A DNA stretch of 64,000 bases, from contig NZ_CP121445.1 of assembly GCF_029689925.1 (NCBI RefSeq), positions 368,001-432,000 of the forward strand, given 5' to 3'. Positions 8,927 to 17,172 of this stretch are shown here, piece by piece. Each line of letters opens with the position of its first letter. The first letter of the stretch is position 1. The notes under the pieces were generated by a model. The model worked only from the letters and a program-made list of their open reading frames with translations. It was not told the origin of the DNA and ran no database searches. Made by a program: the position numbers and the translations under genes. This stretch comes from Anaerocolumna sp. AGMB13025. Its GTDB lineage: Bacteria > Bacillota > Clostridia > Lachnospirales > Lachnospiraceae.

Positions 8927-9694
8927 ATGAGTAATAATAACGAGAACACTAACAATAAAAAGACAGATAAACCAAATTACATGGAACCGTTAATAAACGG
9001 ACTGATAAAAGAGAATCCTACTTTTATCTTAATGCTGGGTTTATGTCCAACCTTAGCCGTAACCACCTCCGCAAGTAATGCTATAGGCATGGGGTTATCT
9101 TCCACAGCCGTACTTATTATGTCGAACTTATTAATATCTCTATTAAGAAATATAATTCCGGATAAAGTAAGAATGCCTTCCTACATTGTAATTGTTGCGT
9201 CCTTTGTAACGATAGTACAGTTCCTGTTACAAGGATATGTACCTGCTATTTATGATTCCCTGGGTATCTATATACCGCTTATTGTAGTAAACTGTATTAT
9301 CCTCGGAAGAGCGGAAGCCTATGCCAATAAGCATTCTGTCGGGTTATCCGTAATGGACGGTATTGGAATGGGTCTTGGCTTTACCGTGGGACTTCTCTTA
9401 ATTGGTATGTTCAGGGAAATCCTTGGCAATGGCACAATCTTTAATATACAGGTTATGCCAAAATCCTATGAACCTGCCATTATATTCATACTGGCCCCAG
9501 GTGCTTTCTTTGTCCTGGCCGTACTGACGGCATTGCAGAATAAATTTCAGTTAAAGTCTGCCACCAACGGATCAGCGCCTAGCTCTAATCTTGCCTGCGG
9601 AGGAGACTGCCAGGCTTGTGGCGGGATTTCCTGTATGGTGAACAGAGAGAAACTGGAAATAGAAAAAATAAATGAAAACACAGAGAAAAAATAA
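8927..9694 (+). CDS. rnfE: Rnf complex subunit E with cysteine-rich C-terminal tail
   Basis: Integral membrane subunit (about 255 residues, six helices) of the RnfA/RnfE pair thought to hold a [2Fe-2S] centre in the membrane. Family blocks seen are LGLCPTLAVT, PSYIVIVASFVT and MDGIGMGLGFT. The ATG at 8927 follows AAAGGAGGG; an in-frame ATG at 8903 sits inside the rnfG end and is not favoured. After the last helix there is an added tail with four clustered cysteines, CGGDCQACGGISC, then a charged end. The tail is absent from proteobacterial RnfE as far as I know; its pattern could bind a metal or cluster. Confidence 0.94.
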   Translation: MSNNNENTNNKKTDKPNYMEPLINGLIKENPTFILMLGLCPTLAVTTSASNAIGMGLSSTAVLIMSNLLISLLRNIIPDKVRMPSYIVIVASFVTIVQFLLQGYVPAIYDSLGIYIPLIVVNCIILGRAEAYANKHSVGLSVMDGIGMGLGFTVGLLLIGMFREILGNGTIFNIQVMPKSYEPAIIFILAPGAFFVLAVLTALQNKFQLKSATNGSAPSSNLACGGDCQACGGISCMVNREKLEIEKINENTEKK

Positions 9695-9709
9695 GGAGGA
9701 AGGATTTAG

Positions 9710-10285
9710 ATGGGAGAATTATTACTGATATTTATAGGATCTGCCCTTGTCAGCAATGTCGTGCTAAGTCAGTTCCTTGGCTTATGTTCCTTTGTAGGCG
9801 TTTCAAGAAAAATAAAGACAGCAGCAGGAATGGGTTTTGCAGTAGTATTTGTTATGACTATCGCTTCAATCTGTGCAAGTTTAATCTACCGGTTCATTTT
9901 GATACCAAGCGGTTTGGAATATTTACAGACTATCGTATTTATATTAGTTATCGCCGCTTTGGTGCAATTTGTTGAAATGGTAATCAAGAAATACAGCCCT
10001 GCGCTATACAATGCTCTGGGTGTATATCTTGCCCTTATAACTACCAATTGTGCCGTACTGGGTGTAGCCCTGATCAATGTTAAAAAAGACTATGGCATTA
10101 TTACCAGTGTGGTAAACGGAGTGGGAACAGCAGCCGGATACCTGATTGCAATTGTACTCTTAGCTGGAATACGTGAGCGGATCGAGAACAATGATATAAC
10201 CAAATCCTTTCAGGGAATGCCCATAGTTTTAATAACTTCTGGACTTATGGCTATTGCTTTTTTCGGATTCTCTGGTTTATTATAG
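9710..10285 (+). CDS. rnfA: Rnf complex subunit A
   Basis: A 191-residue, six-helix membrane subunit paralogous to RnfE. Recognisable blocks are NVVLSQFLGLCSFVGVS near the N terminus and YLALITTNCAVLGVAL in the middle; the Cys residues in these two conserved segments match those proposed to bind the intramembrane [2Fe-2S] centre between RnfA and RnfE. It starts at ATG 9710 after AAGGAGG, 15 bp after rnfE, and is followed by rnfB after 12 bp. Confidence 0.96.
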   Translation: MGELLLIFIGSALVSNVVLSQFLGLCSFVGVSRKIKTAAGMGFAVVFVMTIASICASLIYRFILIPSGLEYLQTIVFILVIAALVQFVEMVIKKYSPALYNALGVYLALITTNCAVLGVALINVKKDYGIITSVVNGVGTAAGYLIAIVLLAGIRERIENNDITKSFQGMPIVLITSGLMAIAFFGFSGLL

Positions 10286-10297
10286 GAGGAGGAAGAT

Positions 10298-11176
10298 ATG
10301 AATTTAAATCTGATAGTAATGCAGGATATCGTTAACAATTTTCCGATCCTTGCACTGAATTTTAAGGGAGTAGGTATCGCAACACTATTAATTAGTGTAA
10401 CCGGAATTATAATCGGAATTTTTCTGGGTGTAGCGGCAAAAAGGCTGGAAGTTGAAGTGGATGAAAAAGAACTGCTGGTGCGTGAACTCTTACCAGGTAA
10501 TAACTGCGGGGCCTGCGGTTATCCGGGATGCGATAATCTGGCCCAGGCAATTGCCTCCGGTAATGCACCGGCCAACGCCTGTCCTGTGGCAAATAGTAAA
10601 GCCCATGAAGGAATTGCCGAGGTAATGGGTACTAATATAGAAGAGGGTGAAAAACAGGTGGCATTTGTAAAATGTGCCGGAACCTGCGATAAAACCAAAG
10701 TGAAATACAATTACTATGGAATTCCTGATTGTAAAAAAGCTGCCTTTACCCCAGGTAAAGGACCAAAACAATGCGGCTACGGCTGTACCGGCTTTGGTTC
10801 CTGTGTAAAGGTCTGCCAGTTTGATGCTATTCATGTAATAGATGGCGTGGCGGTTGTTGATAAAGAAAAATGTACTTCCTGCGGTTTATGTATTAAGGAA
10901 TGCCCCAATCATTTAATTGAACTAGTACCATATGAAACCGGTCATTTTGTACGCTGCAACTCCAAAGATAAAGGCAAGGACGTTAAGGCAGCCTGCAGTA
11001 TCGGCTGTATCGGCTGTATGATGTGCGTAAAGGCCTGCGAGTTCGAGGCAGTGACTGTTGAGAATAATCTTGCCCGTATTGATTATGCCAAATGCACCAA
11101 CTGCGGCAAATGTGCCCAGAAGTGTCCGACTAAAGTCATCCTTGGGGAATTGAAGGAGAAAAACATCAGTGCTTAA
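10298..11176 (+). CDS. rnfB: Rnf complex subunit B, polyferredoxin
   Basis: Ferredoxin-side subunit, 292 residues. An N-terminal membrane helix is followed by a Fe-S domain (NCGACGYPGCDNLAQAI, then ANACPV) and a ferredoxin-like region with four cysteine clusters: CGYGCTGFGSCVKVCQ, CTSCGLCIKECP, CSIGCIGCMMCVKACE and CTNCGKCAQKCP. That cysteine content suggests four [4Fe-4S] centres plus the N-terminal one. It takes electrons from reduced ferredoxin and passes them into the membrane subunits. It closes the rnfCDGEAB order. Confidence 0.96.
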   Translation: MNLNLIVMQDIVNNFPILALNFKGVGIATLLISVTGIIIGIFLGVAAKRLEVEVDEKELLVRELLPGNNCGACGYPGCDNLAQAIASGNAPANACPVANSKAHEGIAEVMGTNIEEGEKQVAFVKCAGTCDKTKVKYNYYGIPDCKKAAFTPGKGPKQCGYGCTGFGSCVKVCQFDAIHVIDGVAVVDKEKCTSCGLCIKECPNHLIELVPYETGHFVRCNSKDKGKDVKAACSIGCIGCMMCVKACEFEAVTVENNLARIDYAKCTNCGKCAQKCPTKVILGELKEKNISA

Positions 11177-11313
11177 AAGTGTAAAAGCTTAAACAGACAG
11201 GGTAGAATACAGAGCTGTTGCACGATATTTCTTTCAGGATAAATGGTAACAGCTCCTGTACTCTTGTCCATAAGAATGGGGAAAAAGGGAGTTTACGAAA
11301 GGAAGTAACTGGA

Positions 11314-11823
11314 ATGAGGAATTCTAGATCAAAAAGGATTGCCTTATATGGCATGTTTGTTGCCCTGGCTTTTGTTTTTAGTTATATAGAAGTATTAATT
11401 CCCTTCTCGGCGGTAGGAGTTCCTGGTTTTAAGCTTGGACTTGCTAATATAGTGGTACTCACGGCATTGTATGCCATGGGGGCAAAAGAAGCGTTTGTAA
11501 TATCATGTATCCGTATTGTTCTGGTAGGATTTACCTTTGGCAATATGTTCAGTATCTTGTACAGCCTGGCAGGAGGACTATTAAGCTGGGGGGTTATGTG
11601 CCTTTGTAAAAAGATAAAATCCTTAAGCATTGCAGGTGTCAGCATAGCCGGAGGTATCAGCCATAATATTGGTCAGATCGTTGTGGCAGCTATCGTGCTG
11701 CAGACAAAAAGTATCGGTTATTACTTACCCGTACTGCTTATATCTGGTACAGTAACCGGACTGTTAATTGGACTTCTTGGGGGTTGGATATTAAAAGTAC
11801 AAATAAAAATATTTAACTCATAA
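11314..11823 (+). CDS. Gx-family membrane protein (EetB-like / heptaprenyl diphosphate synthase component I family)
   Basis: A 169-residue membrane protein with about five helices. The block SYIEVLIPFSAVGVPGFKLG and the following GLANIVVLTALY are typical of the family annotated Gx transporter or heptaprenyl diphosphate synthase component I, to which EetB of the Listeria extracellular electron transfer locus belongs. The frame is open from TTG 11218, but ATG 11314 has GAAAGGAAG (11297-11305) before it and begins the conserved protein. A NusG-domain-II partner (EetA) is often next to it; none is seen here. The link to electron transfer is inferred from the neighbours. Confidence 0.75.
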   Translation: MRNSRSKRIALYGMFVALAFVFSYIEVLIPFSAVGVPGFKLGLANIVVLTALYAMGAKEAFVISCIRIVLVGFTFGNMFSILYSLAGGLLSWGVMCLCKKIKSLSIAGVSIAGGISHNIGQIVVAAIVLQTKSIGYYLPVLLISGTVTGLLIGLLGGWILKVQIKIFNS

Positions 11824-12028
11824 AGGGAAAATGGTATTAAAAGTGTGAAGAAAAGCATCTTCACAAGAGTTAAGATACTTAACACTGGAAGAACTTCAAA
11901 ATGAAATCAAGGAATTTCATAATCAGCTTCTTCTATTGTTTGAGATGCTGCTTCTGCAGCATCGTGGCGGGAAGGTTGAAAGAAAATATAAGAATTGAAG
12001 GGATGCCACTATACGATTCTTCCAACCT

Positions 12029-12044
12029 GTGAAACTTGTTTCAC
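12029..12044. promoter_or_regulatory. Palindrome upstream of LacI-type gene, possible operator
   Basis: GTGAAAC-TT-GTTTCAC is a near-perfect 16-bp palindrome 56 bp before the regulator start. It is nested inside a second pair, TGCCAC (12004-12009) and GTGGCA (12054-12059). LacI-family genes often repress themselves through such sites, although this one lacks the usual central CG. A transcript hairpin is the alternative. Confidence 0.35.
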
Positions 12045-12099
12045 ATTTTATATGTGGCAGTATCACAAGAAGACTTGCGATATGCAGCGGGTATAAAAA

Positions 12100-13119
12100 A
12101 TGGCAACAATTAAAGATCTTTCATTAAGATGCGGTGTGTCAGTTTCAACGGTCAGTAAGGCATTAAACGGTTATCAGGACATCAGTGAAGCAACAAGAGA
12201 AAGAATATTAAAAGCAGCCAATGATGCAGGCTATTTTCCAGATGCCAATGCCAGGGCCTTAAAGATGAAGAAAACCTATAATATTGGTGTTTTATTTTCC
12301 ACCATGTCAAAACACGGATTAAGGAATGAATATTTCGCCCACATACTGGCATCCTTTAAAGAAAAAGCAGCAAAACGGGGTTATGATATAACTTTCATTG
12401 AACATAATATAGGTAATCGTAAGATGACTTATCTGGATCATTGCCGTTACCGGAATTTTGATGGTGTATTTATTGCCTGTGCAGAATTCGGCGAAGCGGA
12501 GGTATTGGAACTGGTGAACAGTGATTATCCGGTGGTGACGATAGACCATGCCTTTAATGAAGCAATATCAGTATTGTCTGATAATGCTGACGGAATGAGG
12601 CAGTTAACCCAGTATATCATCGATCAGGGACATAAAAAGATAGCCTATATCCACGGGACGAAATCCTCTGTAACCCATAACCGCCTGGTAGGCTTTCATA
12701 ATGTATTAAAAGAAAATGGAATCTCCATTCCCGATGAATATTTTGTGGAAGGCATTTATCGCAGCGCGGAGTCCTCGGAGGAACTTGCCCTAAAGCTTCT
12801 TAAGCTTCCCAATCCGCCGACCTGTATTCTGGCCTCTGATGACTATGCGGCCCTTGGGGTAATGAATACTGCCAGAAGATTAGGTATTAAAATACCGGAG
12901 GACATCTCGGTGGCAGGGTATGACGGTATCTCAGTGGCTCAGGCCCTGGAACCCAAACTTACCACGGTGAAACAGGATACAGATAAGATTGGTACGGAAG
13001 CAGCCAAGCAGTTAATCAATCTCATTGAAAGTCCAATGACTACATCTCTTGATAACATTTATCTTAAAGTCCAGCTGGTTAAGGGAGCGTCTGTCAAGAA
13101 CTTAAATGAAAACAGATAA
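12100..13119 (+). CDS. LacI-family transcriptional regulator
   Basis: 339 residues. An N-terminal helix-turn-helix and hinge (IKDLSLRCGVSVSTVSKALN, then ERILKAANDAGYFPDANA) are followed by a periplasmic-binding-protein-like effector domain with SVAGYDGISVAQALEPKLTT near the end. It would bind an operator as a dimer and respond to a sugar or similar small molecule. No transport or sugar catabolism genes are adjacent, so its targets are unknown. The ribosome site before ATG 12100 is weak (GCAGCGGG). It stands alone between the rnf group and the ribosomal cluster. Confidence 0.9.
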   Translation: MATIKDLSLRCGVSVSTVSKALNGYQDISEATRERILKAANDAGYFPDANARALKMKKTYNIGVLFSTMSKHGLRNEYFAHILASFKEKAAKRGYDITFIEHNIGNRKMTYLDHCRYRNFDGVFIACAEFGEAEVLELVNSDYPVVTIDHAFNEAISVLSDNADGMRQLTQYIIDQGHKKIAYIHGTKSSVTHNRLVGFHNVLKENGISIPDEYFVEGIYRSAESSEELALKLLKLPNPPTCILASDDYAALGVMNTARRLGIKIPEDISVAGYDGISVAQALEPKLTTVKQDTDKIGTEAAKQLINLIESPMTTSLDNIYLKVQLVKGASVKNLNENR

Positions 13120-13145
13120 AAAGCGGATTCAGACAGTTATTTAAC

Positions 13146-13185
13146 GGTTAATTATTTACGGCGCAAGTCCGTAAATAATTTAACC
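13146..13185 (+). terminator. Hairpin after lacI-type gene
   Basis: A long stem (13146-13161 with 13169-13185, one bulge) made of GGTTAATTATTTACGG and its near complement, with a 7-nt loop, 27 bp after the regulator stop. It lacks a U tract, so termination strength is uncertain. Confidence 0.5.
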
Positions 13186-13294
13186 CAGACAGCAAGTAAA
13201 GAGGACTTCATGTTTAATTTACATTCTATTATTAATTTTTTCTTGAAATATAGAGAGCAAAGTATTATAATAATAGAGCACTTTAAAAAAAATA

Positions 13295-13323
13295 TTGACG
13301 TACGGGATAGAGTATGTTATATT
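13295..13323 (+). promoter_or_regulatory. Sigma-A type promoter for rpmG-secE-nusG
   Basis: TTGACG (13295-13300), a 17-bp spacer and TATATT (13318-13323). It lies about 140 bp before rpmG and is the only clear promoter in the 345 bp between the LacI-type gene and rpmG. Confidence 0.75.
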
Positions 13324-13464
13324 AGACTAGCGATGGAAGAGGTCTTTTTTTTATGCCTAAAAACCCAGTGTACTGTTGTTTTACGAAATACTTAAGCAAT
13401 AACTTAATTTATAAAGTAAAATGAAAGTCCACATAATTTAAAATTTAAGCGGAGGTGGATAGTT

Positions 13465-13614
13465 GTGCGCGTAAAGATCACATTGGCATGTACAGAATGT
13501 AAACAACGTAATTATAACATGACAAAGGAAAAGAAAACACATCCAGACAGAATGGAAACAAAGAAATATTGTAAGTTCTGCAAGTCACACACATTACACA
13601 AAGAAACAAAATAA
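13465..13614 (+). CDS. rpmG: Ribosomal protein L33
   Basis: A 49-residue protein of the large ribosomal subunit. It begins at GTG 13465 ([12 protein letters not shown]) after the ribosome site GGAGGTGG (13451-13458) and ends at TAA 13612. Two CxxC pairs (CTEC near residue 9 and CKFC near residue 38) mark the zinc-binding C+ form. The order rpmG-secE-nusG-rplK is the usual Firmicute one. Confidence 0.95.
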   Translation: MRVKITLACTECKQRNYNMTKEKKTHPDRMETKKYCKFCKSHTLHKETK

Positions 13615-13733
13615 AATGTCTAATCTTCTATACAAGCAGAGAAACACTATAAAGGATTTATAAGCATAAGGCATCTTTGCAAGATGGTTTAGGCAGCTTT
13701 ATAACTGCATTGTTAAGAAAGGAAAGTGAAAAC

Positions 13734-13943
13734 ATGGGAGAAACTGCTAATACCACAGAGAAAGCTCCAAAGAAAAGTTGGTTTAAAGGTCTGAAAGCTG
13801 AATTTAATAAGATAGTATGGCCTGACAAAGAATCACTAGCGAAGCAGTCAGTGGCAGTCATTGTAATATCCGTAATTTTAGGTGTAATAATCTCTATACT
13901 GGATTTGGGTATTAAATATGGTATAGATGTTCTTATCAAATAG
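13734..13943 (+). CDS. secE: Preprotein translocase subunit SecE
   Basis: A 69-residue single-span protein, the small essential part of the SecYEG channel. An acidic/basic N terminus is followed by the conserved amphipathic block FKGLKAEFNKIVWPDKESL and one membrane helix (about residues 40-62). ATG 13734 follows AGAAAGGAAAG; the frame is open further upstream to TTG 13677, but that extension has no family match. nusG starts 16 bp downstream. Confidence 0.95.
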   Translation: MGETANTTEKAPKKSWFKGLKAEFNKIVWPDKESLAKQSVAVIVISVILGVIISILDLGIKYGIDVLIK

Positions 13944-13958
13944 GATATAGGTGATTAT

Positions 13959-14474
13959 ATGTCAAAGACGAATTGGTACGTTGTTCATACTTACTCAGGA
14001 TATGAGAATAAGGTTAAAGCCAACATTGAGAAAACAATTGAAAACAGAAAACTTCAAGATCAGATCTTAGAGGTTTCCGTTCCGCTTCAGGATGTTATCG
14101 AAGTGAAGAACGGCGTTAAGAAAAAAGTTCAGAAGAAGATGTTCCCTGGATATGTTTTACTTAACATGGAAATGAACGACGATACTTGGTACGTAGTTCG
14201 TAATACGAGAGGCGTTACAGGCTTTGTCGGTCCCGGATCCAAACCAGTTCCCTTAACGGATTTAGAGATGAAATCCATGGGAATCAAAAAAGACGATGTT
14301 GTGATAGACTTTGAATTGGGTGATGCCGTAGAAGTTATTTCCGGTGTGTGGGAGAATACAACCGGTATCATCAAGCAGATTAATACGCATAAGCAGATCG
14401 TCACAATCAGTGTAGATATGTTTGGTCGTGAAACTCCTGTCGAAATAAGTTTCACAGATATCAAAAAAATGTAG
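13959..14474 (+). CDS. nusG: Transcription termination/antitermination protein NusG
   Basis: 171 residues. The NGN domain begins NWYVVHTYSGYENKVKANIE and includes KMFPGYVLLNMEM and TRGVTGFVG. A C-terminal KOW domain has GDAVEVISGVWENTTG. NusG binds RNA polymerase and modulates pausing and Rho/ribosome coupling. It is placed between secE and rplK as in most Firmicutes. It starts at ATG 13959 with AGGTGAT before it. Confidence 0.97.
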   Translation: MSKTNWYVVHTYSGYENKVKANIEKTIENRKLQDQILEVSVPLQDVIEVKNGVKKKVQKKMFPGYVLLNMEMNDDTWYVVRNTRGVTGFVGPGSKPVPLTDLEMKSMGIKKDDVVIDFELGDAVEVISGVWENTTGIIKQINTHKQIVTISVDMFGRETPVEISFTDIKKM

Positions 14475-14557
14475 TGGCTTTTAAGTCGCTATAGTTACAG
14501 AATGTAGACAAAAAACATCCGGATACTAATTTTTCCGTTGCAAAACCAATCCGGATG

Positions 14558-14584
14558 GTGGGAGGGCAATCCCGATAAGACCAC
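14558..14584 (+). promoter_or_regulatory. Ribosomal protein L1-type leader before rplK
   Basis: GTGG (14558-14561) pairs with CCAC (14581-14584), and an inner GGG (14564-14566) pairs with CCC (14571-14573) over a 4-nt loop. The asymmetric strand GATAAGA resembles the L1 site of 23S rRNA. L1 is known to repress the rplK-rplA messages by binding such mimics. The ribosome site AGGAGG follows 6 nt later. Confidence 0.65.
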
Positions 14585-14605
14585 AATTTTAGGAGGTATG
14601 CTATA

Positions 14606-15031
14606 ATGGCAAAGAAAGTTACAGGTTATATTAAATTACAAATCCCTGCTGCAAAGGCTACACCAGCTCCACCGGTTGGACCAGCTTTAGGTCAGCACGG
14701 TGTTAACATTGTACAATTTACAAAAGAATTCAACGCAAGAACAGCAGATCAAGAAGGAATGATTATTCCTGTTGTAATTACAGTATATCAGGACAGAAGC
14801 TTCAGCTTTATCACAAAGACTCCGCCTGCTGCAATTCTTTTAAAGAAAGCATGTAACCTTAAGTCTGGTTCCGCTACACCGAATAAGACAAAGGTTGCTA
14901 CAATCACTAAAGCAAAAGTTAAGGAAATAGCAGAACTTAAGATGCCTGACTTAAATGCAGCAAACATTGATTCAGCTATCAGCATGATATCCGGTACTGC
15001 AAGAAGTATGGGAATCACAGTAGTTGACTAA
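14606..15031 (+). CDS. rplK: Ribosomal protein L11
   Basis: A 141-residue protein of the GTPase-associated centre of the large subunit, binding 23S rRNA with L10/L12. It shows [20 protein letters not shown] and [16 protein letters not shown] at the N terminus, and the RNA-binding C-terminal domain ending [13 protein letters not shown]. It starts at ATG 14606 after AGGAGG. An L1-type leader lies directly upstream, and rplA follows after a long structured spacer. Confidence 0.97.
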   Translation: MAKKVTGYIKLQIPAAKATPAPPVGPALGQHGVNIVQFTKEFNARTADQEGMIIPVVITVYQDRSFSFITKTPPAAILLKKACNLKSGSATPNKTKVATITKAKVKEIAELKMPDLNAANIDSAISMISGTARSMGITVVD

Positions 15032-15045
15032 GATATCGTAATACT

Positions 15046-15170
15046 GTGGGAGGGTAATGGTTGCAAGACAACCAGTGGCAGCACAGCAACAGTGGCTGTA
15101 GCCGCCATGAAAAATTGCGAAGCAATTTTTTAAGCATAAACGCAGTTTATGCTACTCCCGATACTACCAC
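15046..15170 (+). promoter_or_regulatory. Split L1-type leader before rplA with three inserted hairpins
   Basis: The two halves of an L1 site are present: GTGGGAGGG at 15046-15054, and CTCCCGATACTACCAC at 15155-15170. They are separated by about 100 nt instead of the 4-nt loop of the rplK copy. The insert has three perfect hairpins: TGGTTG/CAACCA (15058-15074), AAAAATTGC/GCAATTTTT (15110-15130) and AGCATAAA/TTTATGCT (15133-15153). The ribosome site of rplA follows at once. Function as an L1 site is inferred from the match to the rplK leader. Confidence 0.55.
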
Positions 15171-15185
15171 TAGGAGGTTAATAGA

Positions 15186-15881
15186 ATGAAAAGAGGAAAA
15201 AAATACGCTGAAGCTGCCAAGCTTATCGACAGAGCTACTTTTTATGATGCAGCAGACGCAATTAGTTTAGTTAAAAAATCAGCAGTTGCTAAATTCGATG
15301 AAACAGTAGAAGCACACATCAGACTTGGTGTTGATGGACGTCATGCTGACCAGCAGGTTCGTGGTGCGGTAGTATTACCTCACGGAACTGGTAAAACTGT
15401 TAAAGTGCTTGTATTCGCAAAAGGCGATAAAGTTGCAGAAGCAGAAGCAGCCGGAGCAGATCACGTTGGCGGTGACGAATTAGTACCTAAGATCCAGAAT
15501 GATGGATGGTTAGATTTCGACGTTGTAGTTGCAACTCCTGATATGATGGGTGTTGTAGGTCGTTTAGGACGTGTACTTGGACCGAAAGGCTTAATGCCTA
15601 ACCCGAAAGCAGGTACTGTTACCATGGATGTAACAAAAGCTGTTAAAGATATTAAAGCAGGTAAGATCGAGTACAGATTAGACAAAACAAATATTATTCA
15701 TGTGCCGTTGGGAAAAGCTTCTTTTAGCGAAGATCAATTAGCGGACAACTTCCATACGCTGATCGGTGCAATCAATAAAGCAAAACCATCTGCTGCAAAA
15801 GGACAATATCTTAAGAGCGTTACCTTAGCTTCCACTATGGGACCTGGTGTTAAATTAAACACAGCTAAATTAAGCCAGTAA
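15186..15881 (+). CDS. rplA: Ribosomal protein L1
   Basis: 231 residues; it binds the L1 stalk of 23S rRNA and acts as a translational repressor of its own operon. It begins [20 protein letters not shown] and contains the family block [20 protein letters not shown] followed by [16 protein letters not shown] 15186 follows AGGAGG (15173-15178). A promoter for the next pair of genes begins 27 bp after the stop. Confidence 0.97.
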   Translation: MKRGKKYAEAAKLIDRATFYDAADAISLVKKSAVAKFDETVEAHIRLGVDGRHADQQVRGAVVLPHGTGKTVKVLVFAKGDKVAEAEAAGADHVGGDELVPKIQNDGWLDFDVVVATPDMMGVVGRLGRVLGPKGLMPNPKAGTVTMDVTKAVKDIKAGKIEYRLDKTNIIHVPLGKASFSEDQLADNFHTLIGAINKAKPSAAKGQYLKSVTLASTMGPGVKLNTAKLSQ

Positions 15882-15908
15882 TTTTGCAAAAGAAAATTTT
15901 ATTTATGG

Positions 15909-15937
15909 TTGACACTATAATAGATTAATGTTATACT
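15909..15937 (+). promoter_or_regulatory. Promoter for rplJ-rplL
   Basis: TTGACA (15909-15914), 17-bp spacer, TATACT (15932-15937). It lies just after rplA and drives the L10 leader. Confidence 0.85.
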
Positions 15938-15947
15938 TTTGAATGCA

Positions 15948-16063
15948 ATAACTGCCGAAGACAGTAGGTGCCGTAAGGCATAAGGTGAAAACGCCTACCG
16001 AGGGATAAGAATCTTTAGATGACTTATGAAGTCCCTTACTGTTTTTCAGTAAGGGACTTTTTT
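15948..16063 (+). promoter_or_regulatory. L10 leader with attenuator terminator
   Basis: The transcript start region contains the L10-binding kink-turn type leader (ACTGCCGAAGACAGTAGGTG and the GGCATAAGGTGAAAACGCC segment). It ends in a perfect 13-bp hairpin (16029-16041 with 16047-16059) and a T tract to 16063, a classic attenuator. Binding of L10(L12)4 is known to reduce rplJ-rplL expression in Firmicutes. The hairpin ends 112 bp before the rplJ start. Confidence 0.8.
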
Positions 16064-16175
16064 AGGAATATCCTGATAGAGAACGTGTTGTAAAGCAGTG
16101 AAGCAGATAGATAAGCTTATCTAAACGTGAATGCGGTCATGCATTTATGTAAAATCTATAAGGAGGTGTACTAGA

Positions 16176-16670
16176 ATGGCAAAAGTAGAATTAAAACAAC
16201 CTATCGTTGACGAAATTAAAGGTTATGTAAAAGACGCAAAGGCAGTTGTGGCTGTAGACTACCGTGGACTTACTGTAGAAGAAGATACAAAACTTCGTAA
16301 ACAGTTAAGAGAAGCAGGTGTTGTATATAAGGTTTACAAGAATACATTGTTAAAGCGTGCATTTGAAGGAACAGAATACGAAGCATTGACCAAACATTTA
16401 GAAGGACCAACAGCTATCGCTTTCGGTCTTGAAGATGCAACAGCTCCTGCAAGAATCATTAACGATGCAATAAAGACTGCTCCTAAATTAGAGTTTAAAG
16501 CTGGTGTTGTTGACGGAACTTACTACGATGAAAAAGGTATTCAGATTATCGCAACAATCCCTTCAAGAGAAGTACTTATTTCCAAATTACTTGGAAGTTT
16601 ACAGTCTCCTATTACCAACTTCGCTCGTGTTCTTAAGCAAATCGCTGAGAAACAAGAGGAAGTAGCATAA
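16176..16670 (+). CDS. rplJ: Ribosomal protein L10
   Basis: 164 residues, base of the L12 stalk. It begins MAKVELKQPIVDEIKGYVKD and shows AVVAVDYRGLTVEEDTKLRK and YKVYKNTLLKRA. ATG 16176 has AAGGAGGTG before it; an open extension to ATG 16131 is upstream of this ribosome site and not used. It forms a two-gene operon with rplL and is probably autoregulated through the leader upstream. Confidence 0.97.
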   Translation: MAKVELKQPIVDEIKGYVKDAKAVVAVDYRGLTVEEDTKLRKQLREAGVVYKVYKNTLLKRAFEGTEYEALTKHLEGPTAIAFGLEDATAPARIINDAIKTAPKLEFKAGVVDGTYYDEKGIQIIATIPSREVLISKLLGSLQSPITNFARVLKQIAEKQEEVA

Positions 16671-16750
16671 GGAATGTCATAACGGAATGTTATGGACAAA
16701 GATAGAATAATAGAATAACAGTAAAACAAATATAAACGGAGGTATTTAAA

Positions 16751-17116
16751 ATGACAACTCAAGAATTTATTGAAGCTATTAAGAGCTTAACAGTATTAGA
16801 ATTAAATGATTTAGTAAAAGCATGTGAAGAAGAATTTGGTGTATCTGCAGCAGCAGGCGTAGTAGTAGCAGGTCCTGCAGCAGGTGGAGCAGCAGAAGAA
16901 GAAAAGACTGAATTCGACGTAGAATTAACAGACGTTGGTCCTAACAAAGTTAAGGTTATCAAAGTTGTTCGTGAAATCACTGGCCTTGGCTTAAAAGAAG
17001 CAAAAGATCTTGTTGATGGAGCTCCTAAGACACTGAAAGAAGCAGCATCCAAAGATGAATCAGCTGATATCAAAGCTAAGCTTGAAGCTGAAGGCGCTAA
17101 AGTTACAATTAAGTAA
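16751..17116 (+). CDS. rplL: Ribosomal protein L7/L12
   Basis: 121 residues. An N-terminal dimer domain ([20 protein letters not shown]) is joined by an Ala/Gly-rich hinge to the conserved C-terminal domain with [20 protein letters not shown]. It recruits translation factors to the ribosome. ATG 16751 follows GGAGG. A strong terminator begins 17 bp after the stop. Confidence 0.97.
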   Translation: MTTQEFIEAIKSLTVLELNDLVKACEEEFGVSAAAGVVVAGPAAGGAAEEEKTEFDVELTDVGPNKVKVIKVVREITGLGLKEAKDLVDGAPKTLKEAASKDESADIKAKLEAEGAKVTIK

Positions 17117-17132
17117 TTTATGCCTTATAATG

Positions 17133-17170
17133 AAGTCTGTCTCATATGTATTTGGGACAGACTTTTTATT
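17133..17170 (+). terminator. Terminator after rplL
   Basis: Perfect 9-bp stem AAGTCTGTC (17133-17141) with GACAGACTT (17156-17164), followed by TTTATT. A dispersed repeat begins in its T tract. Confidence 0.85.
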
Positions 17171-17172
17171 TA

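Noticed and set aside
11870..11999. Short frame reading LTLEELQNEIKEFHNQLL, possibly a gene remnant
   Set aside because: It has no start codon (a TGA precedes it in frame) and I could not assign it to a family.
13210..13395. 61-codon open frame before rpmG
   Set aside because: It spans the consensus promoter at 13295-13323, has no ribosome site and no recognisable protein features.
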